Origin: Desulfobacterales bacterium
GTDB taxonomy: Bacteria; Desulfobacterota; Desulfobacteria; Desulfobacterales; Desulfosalsimonadaceae
Direction of reading: 5' to 3'
Length of the DNA: 7,259 bases
NCBI GenBank assembly: GCA_029933295.1
Contig: JAOZOL010000072.1
Location: 1-7,259 of the forward strand
Part shown: one piece after another, positions 5,215 to 7,259 of the stretch
Layout of the letters: every line of letters starts with the position of its first letter
Numbering within the stretch: the stretch's first letter is position 1
Position numbers and translations under genes: made by a program
Notes under the pieces: model-generated
What the model was told of the DNA's origin: nothing
The model's input: the letters and a program-made list of their open reading frames with translations, nothing else
The model's database searches: none

Positions 5215-6405
5215 TTACGCGGCCATTAAATGCGTGACCGCCTGTTCAAGTCCGTCTACGGACAATTCGTACATTGGAAAAATCTGGCTGATGGCGTTAA
5301 TCGAGCGGGTATACGGCCACATACGATCTGAAACCGGGTTTAGCCATACGTTATGCGGAAATGTATCTGCAAGGAATTTCAATCGTTCGATACTCGCAAA
5401 TCCGCTCCGTTCATGCACATAGATGGACCCGTCCCTTGCCATAAGTTCATAGGGTGCCATGCTGGCATCTCCTACAAGAACAAGCCGGGTTTCCGGATCA
5501 TTACGGACAAATTCTTCAACCCGCTTGGGCTTCTTATACCGTGACGCGTCTTCCCAGACAGTATCATAAATCGTGTTGTGAAAAAAATATGTTTTTAAAT
5601 CCTTAAACTCTGATCTGGCGTAATCAAATAATGTCTGAACCACATGCACATAAGGATCCATGGACCATCCCCCGTTATCAATGGCAAGGATGACCTTTAA
5701 GCGGTCCTTTAGCCGCCTGTCAAATACAATTTCAATTTCCCCGGCGTTTTTCATGGTCTGATAAATGGTGTCATCAATATTTACCTGGTCCTTCGGGCCT
5801 GAGGGAACCATATTCCTGAGCTGTTTCAACGCTTCGCCCATTAATGCCTGGGTCAGTGGGCCGGATCGGGAATAATCCTTATAACGCCGCTCGTTGGCAA
5901 CTTTGACGGCGGATTTATTCTGCGATGCTCCTCCAATCCGAAGTCCTCCCGGATGATAGCCGGAATGACCCACCGGCGACGTGCCACCGGTTCCGATCCA
6001 CTTATTCCCGCCGTCATGACGCTCGGTCTGATCTTTTAACCGTTTTTTGAAATAATCAAGCAATTCTTCAGGAGAAAGATTTTTTATTTCTGACTCATCA
6101 ATACCGAGGGCATCGGCAAGTTCTTTTGGATTCTTGAGCCATTCTTCCAGCAGCGCCCTTGCGATGCTGTCTAGTTCCAGGCCTTCAATATCCGGCATTT
6201 CCGCGCCTTCAAAATAATGTGCAAATATCTGATCATACAGATCAAAATACCGCTCACTTTTTACCAGAATAGACCTCGACGCCGTGTAAAAGTCCCCAAG
6301 GGAGCTGATCAGCCCTTTGCCCAGGGCCTTTTGAAGGGTTAAAAAGGATGTGGGGGAGACAGGAATACCCGCATCCTTTAATTTATAAAAAAACTCAATA
6401 AACAT
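5215..6405 (-). CDS. VWA domain-containing CoxE-like protein
   Basis: A 396-residue protein that resembles the CoxE-type VWA family found with MoxR ATPases. A helical N-terminal region (about 1-130) is followed by a Gly/Ser-rich linker (about 132-162) and a VWA-like domain (about 235-396). The metal-site loop reads DNGGWS (243-248) in place of the standard DxSxS, and a second acidic loop VGDASM lies at 311-316. Family members act with a MoxR-type ATPase in protein-complex maturation or metal-centre insertion, for instance CoxD/CoxE in CO dehydrogenase maturation. There is no signal peptide or membrane segment, so it is cytoplasmic. Its ATG overlaps the upstream ATPase stop by one base (TAATG), with GGAAGA just upstream, indicating translational coupling. 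The client complex is not visible in this window. Confidence 0.85.
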   Translation of the reverse strand: MFIEFFYKLKDAGIPVSPTSFLTLQKALGKGLISSLGDFYTASRSILVKSERYFDLYDQIFAHYFEGAEMPDIEGLELDSIARALLEEWLKNPKELADALGIDESEIKNLSPEELLDYFKKRLKDQTERHDGGNKWIGTGGTSPVGHSGYHPGGLRIGGASQNKSAVKVANERRYKDYSRSGPLTQALMGEALKQLRNMVPSGPKDQVNIDDTIYQTMKNAGEIEIVFDRRLKDRLKVILAIDNGGWSMDPYVHVVQTLFDYARSEFKDLKTYFFHNTIYDTVWEDASRYKKPKRVEEFVRNDPETRLVLVGDASMAPYELMARDGSIYVHERSGFASIERLKFLADTFPHNVWLNPVSDRMWPYTRSINAISQIFPMYELSVDGLEQAVTHLMAA

Positions 6406-7259
6406 TAAAATATCTTCCGCCGATTGGTATAATTATTGGCGGCAACATAGTCCTGGCTCTTTTTGAACAAGATACCCAGGTAGGGGACATCCCCTTTTAC
6501 CAGCTGCTTTGCCTTAAAATCCGGGTCCGCTTCAAGAGCCCGTATCCAGTTTATGAGCTCCCGGGTGGCTGGTTTCTTTTCAACCATATCGATTTCCCTT
6601 AATTTATAGAATGTTGCGATTGAATTTTCCATCAAATCCGGCGCCAGATTCGGAAAATGAACGTTAATTATTTTTCGCATCATTTTCGGATCCGGAAATG
6701 CAATATGGTGAAAATTACATCGGCCTAAAAAGGGATCGGACAGGTCCTTTTTGGCATTTGAGGTAATAATGATCACCGGCCGGTGGATTGCCTGGACGGT
6801 TTTATCAATCTCTATGATATCAAAAGCCATCTGATCAAGGACATCCAGCATATCATCCTGAAAATCGGTATCAGCCTTATCAATCTCATCGATTAACAGG
6901 ACGGTCCGGGTATCGGAGACAAATGCCTGACCGATCTTCCCCATTTTAATATAATCTTCAATGCGGCTGACATCCCTGGACGAATCACCAAACCGGCTGT
7001 CGTTTAACCGGGTCAGGGTATCATACTGATACAGGGCTTCCACCAGCTTCATGCTCGATTTTACATTTAATACAATCAGCGGCATGCGCAGAGATTCGGC
7101 AATGGCATAAGCCAGCATTGTTTTTCCCGTTCCCGGCTCCCCTTTTAACAGCAGAGGCATTTCAAGGGCCATGGTAATATTGACAATTTTTGCCAGTTCA
7201 TCGTCCAAAATATACTGATGTGCGCCTTTAAATCCTTTTTTCTTGTCTTTTTTCAACAT
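6405..7259 (-). CDS. MoxR-family AAA+ ATPase
   Basis: A 284-residue single AAA+ module starting with an ATG at the last base of the window, so a longer N-terminus cannot be excluded. The position of Walker A nevertheless suits a complete MoxR protein. Walker A is GEPGTGKT (40-47), Walker B LLIDEID (121-127), sensor 1 is in TSN (166-168), a likely arginine finger is R180 in FLGRCNFHHIAFP, and a sensor 2 arginine is R233 in PATREL. MoxR ATPases work as chaperones with VWA proteins to assemble or activate enzyme complexes; the adjoining overlapping VWA gene fits this. All ATPase residues appear intact, so the pair should be functional. The promoter and any client genes would lie above 7259. Confidence 0.9.
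   Translation of the reverse strand: MLKKDKKKGFKGAHQYILDDELAKIVNITMALEMPLLLKGEPGTGKTMLAYAIAESLRMPLIVLNVKSSMKLVEALYQYDTLTRLNDSRFGDSSRDVSRIEDYIKMGKIGQAFVSDTRTVLLIDEIDKADTDFQDDMLDVLDQMAFDIIEIDKTVQAIHRPVIIITSNAKKDLSDPFLGRCNFHHIAFPDPKMMRKIINVHFPNLAPDLMENSIATFYKLREIDMVEKKPATRELINWIRALEADPDFKAKQLVKGDVPYLGILFKKSQDYVAANNYTNRRKIF

Noticed and set aside
4656..6495. Shared 12-mer GGGACATCCCCT at 4656-4667 and 6484-6495
   Set aside because: The second occurrence lies in a conserved part of the ATPase coding sequence (KGDVPYLG) and is explained by codons; similarity does not extend beyond the 12-mer.

Overview
The window reads as an ordinary chromosomal stretch of a Gram-negative, moderately AT-rich bacterium. 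The gene set (RecD2 without RecB/RecC, an inner-membrane TPR protein overlapping a PfkB/adenosine-kinase-like gene, and a MoxR ATPase paired with a CoxE-type VWA protein) and the style of the intergenic repeats remind me most of Desulfobacterota, roughly Desulfobacteraceae. That placement rests on memory of similar loci and is only moderately secure.

Every gene I accept lies on the minus strand, so transcription runs from high to low coordinates. The order is: MoxR-type AAA+ ATPase (7259-6405), CoxE-type VWA protein (6405-5215), exported double-SH3b protein (5189-4710), PfkB-family kinase (4599-3571), TPR membrane protein (3593-2886), RecD2 helicase (2534-333), tRNA-Lys(TTT) (157-82) and tRNA-Glu(TTC) (76-1, cut by the window edge at its CCA end). 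The ATPase and VWA genes share one base (TAATG). The SH3b gene follows 25 nt later. The kinase and TPR genes overlap by 23 nt if the better start is used. The two tRNAs are 5 nt apart and sit behind a promoter with perfect consensus hexamers.

Functionally there are four units: (i) a MoxR/VWA chaperone pair with a secreted SH3b protein behind it, whose client is not visible here; (ii) a nucleoside/sugar kinase coupled to a YfgM-like TPR protein; (iii) a DNA-repair helicase standing alone; and (iv) a two-tRNA transcription unit.

The most unusual signal is non-coding. Two intergenic regions (2584-2664 and 4611-4690) carry the same roughly 80-bp palindromic element in opposite orientations. Its arms are almost invariant (TCCGGCACTCAATCC and its complement). 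Its core is exactly 41 nt in both copies but has diverged strongly. At the same end, both copies abut a short tandem repeat: GGTTAA-type hexamers in one and GGTTGAA-type heptamers in the other. One copy supplies the ribosome-binding site of the kinase gene; the other would lie in the recD2 leader. The 351-bp gap above recD2 also holds a second repeat type (GAATGTCGAA-like units) that contains a possible -35 box. I see no transposase, CRISPR array, phage gene or defence system.
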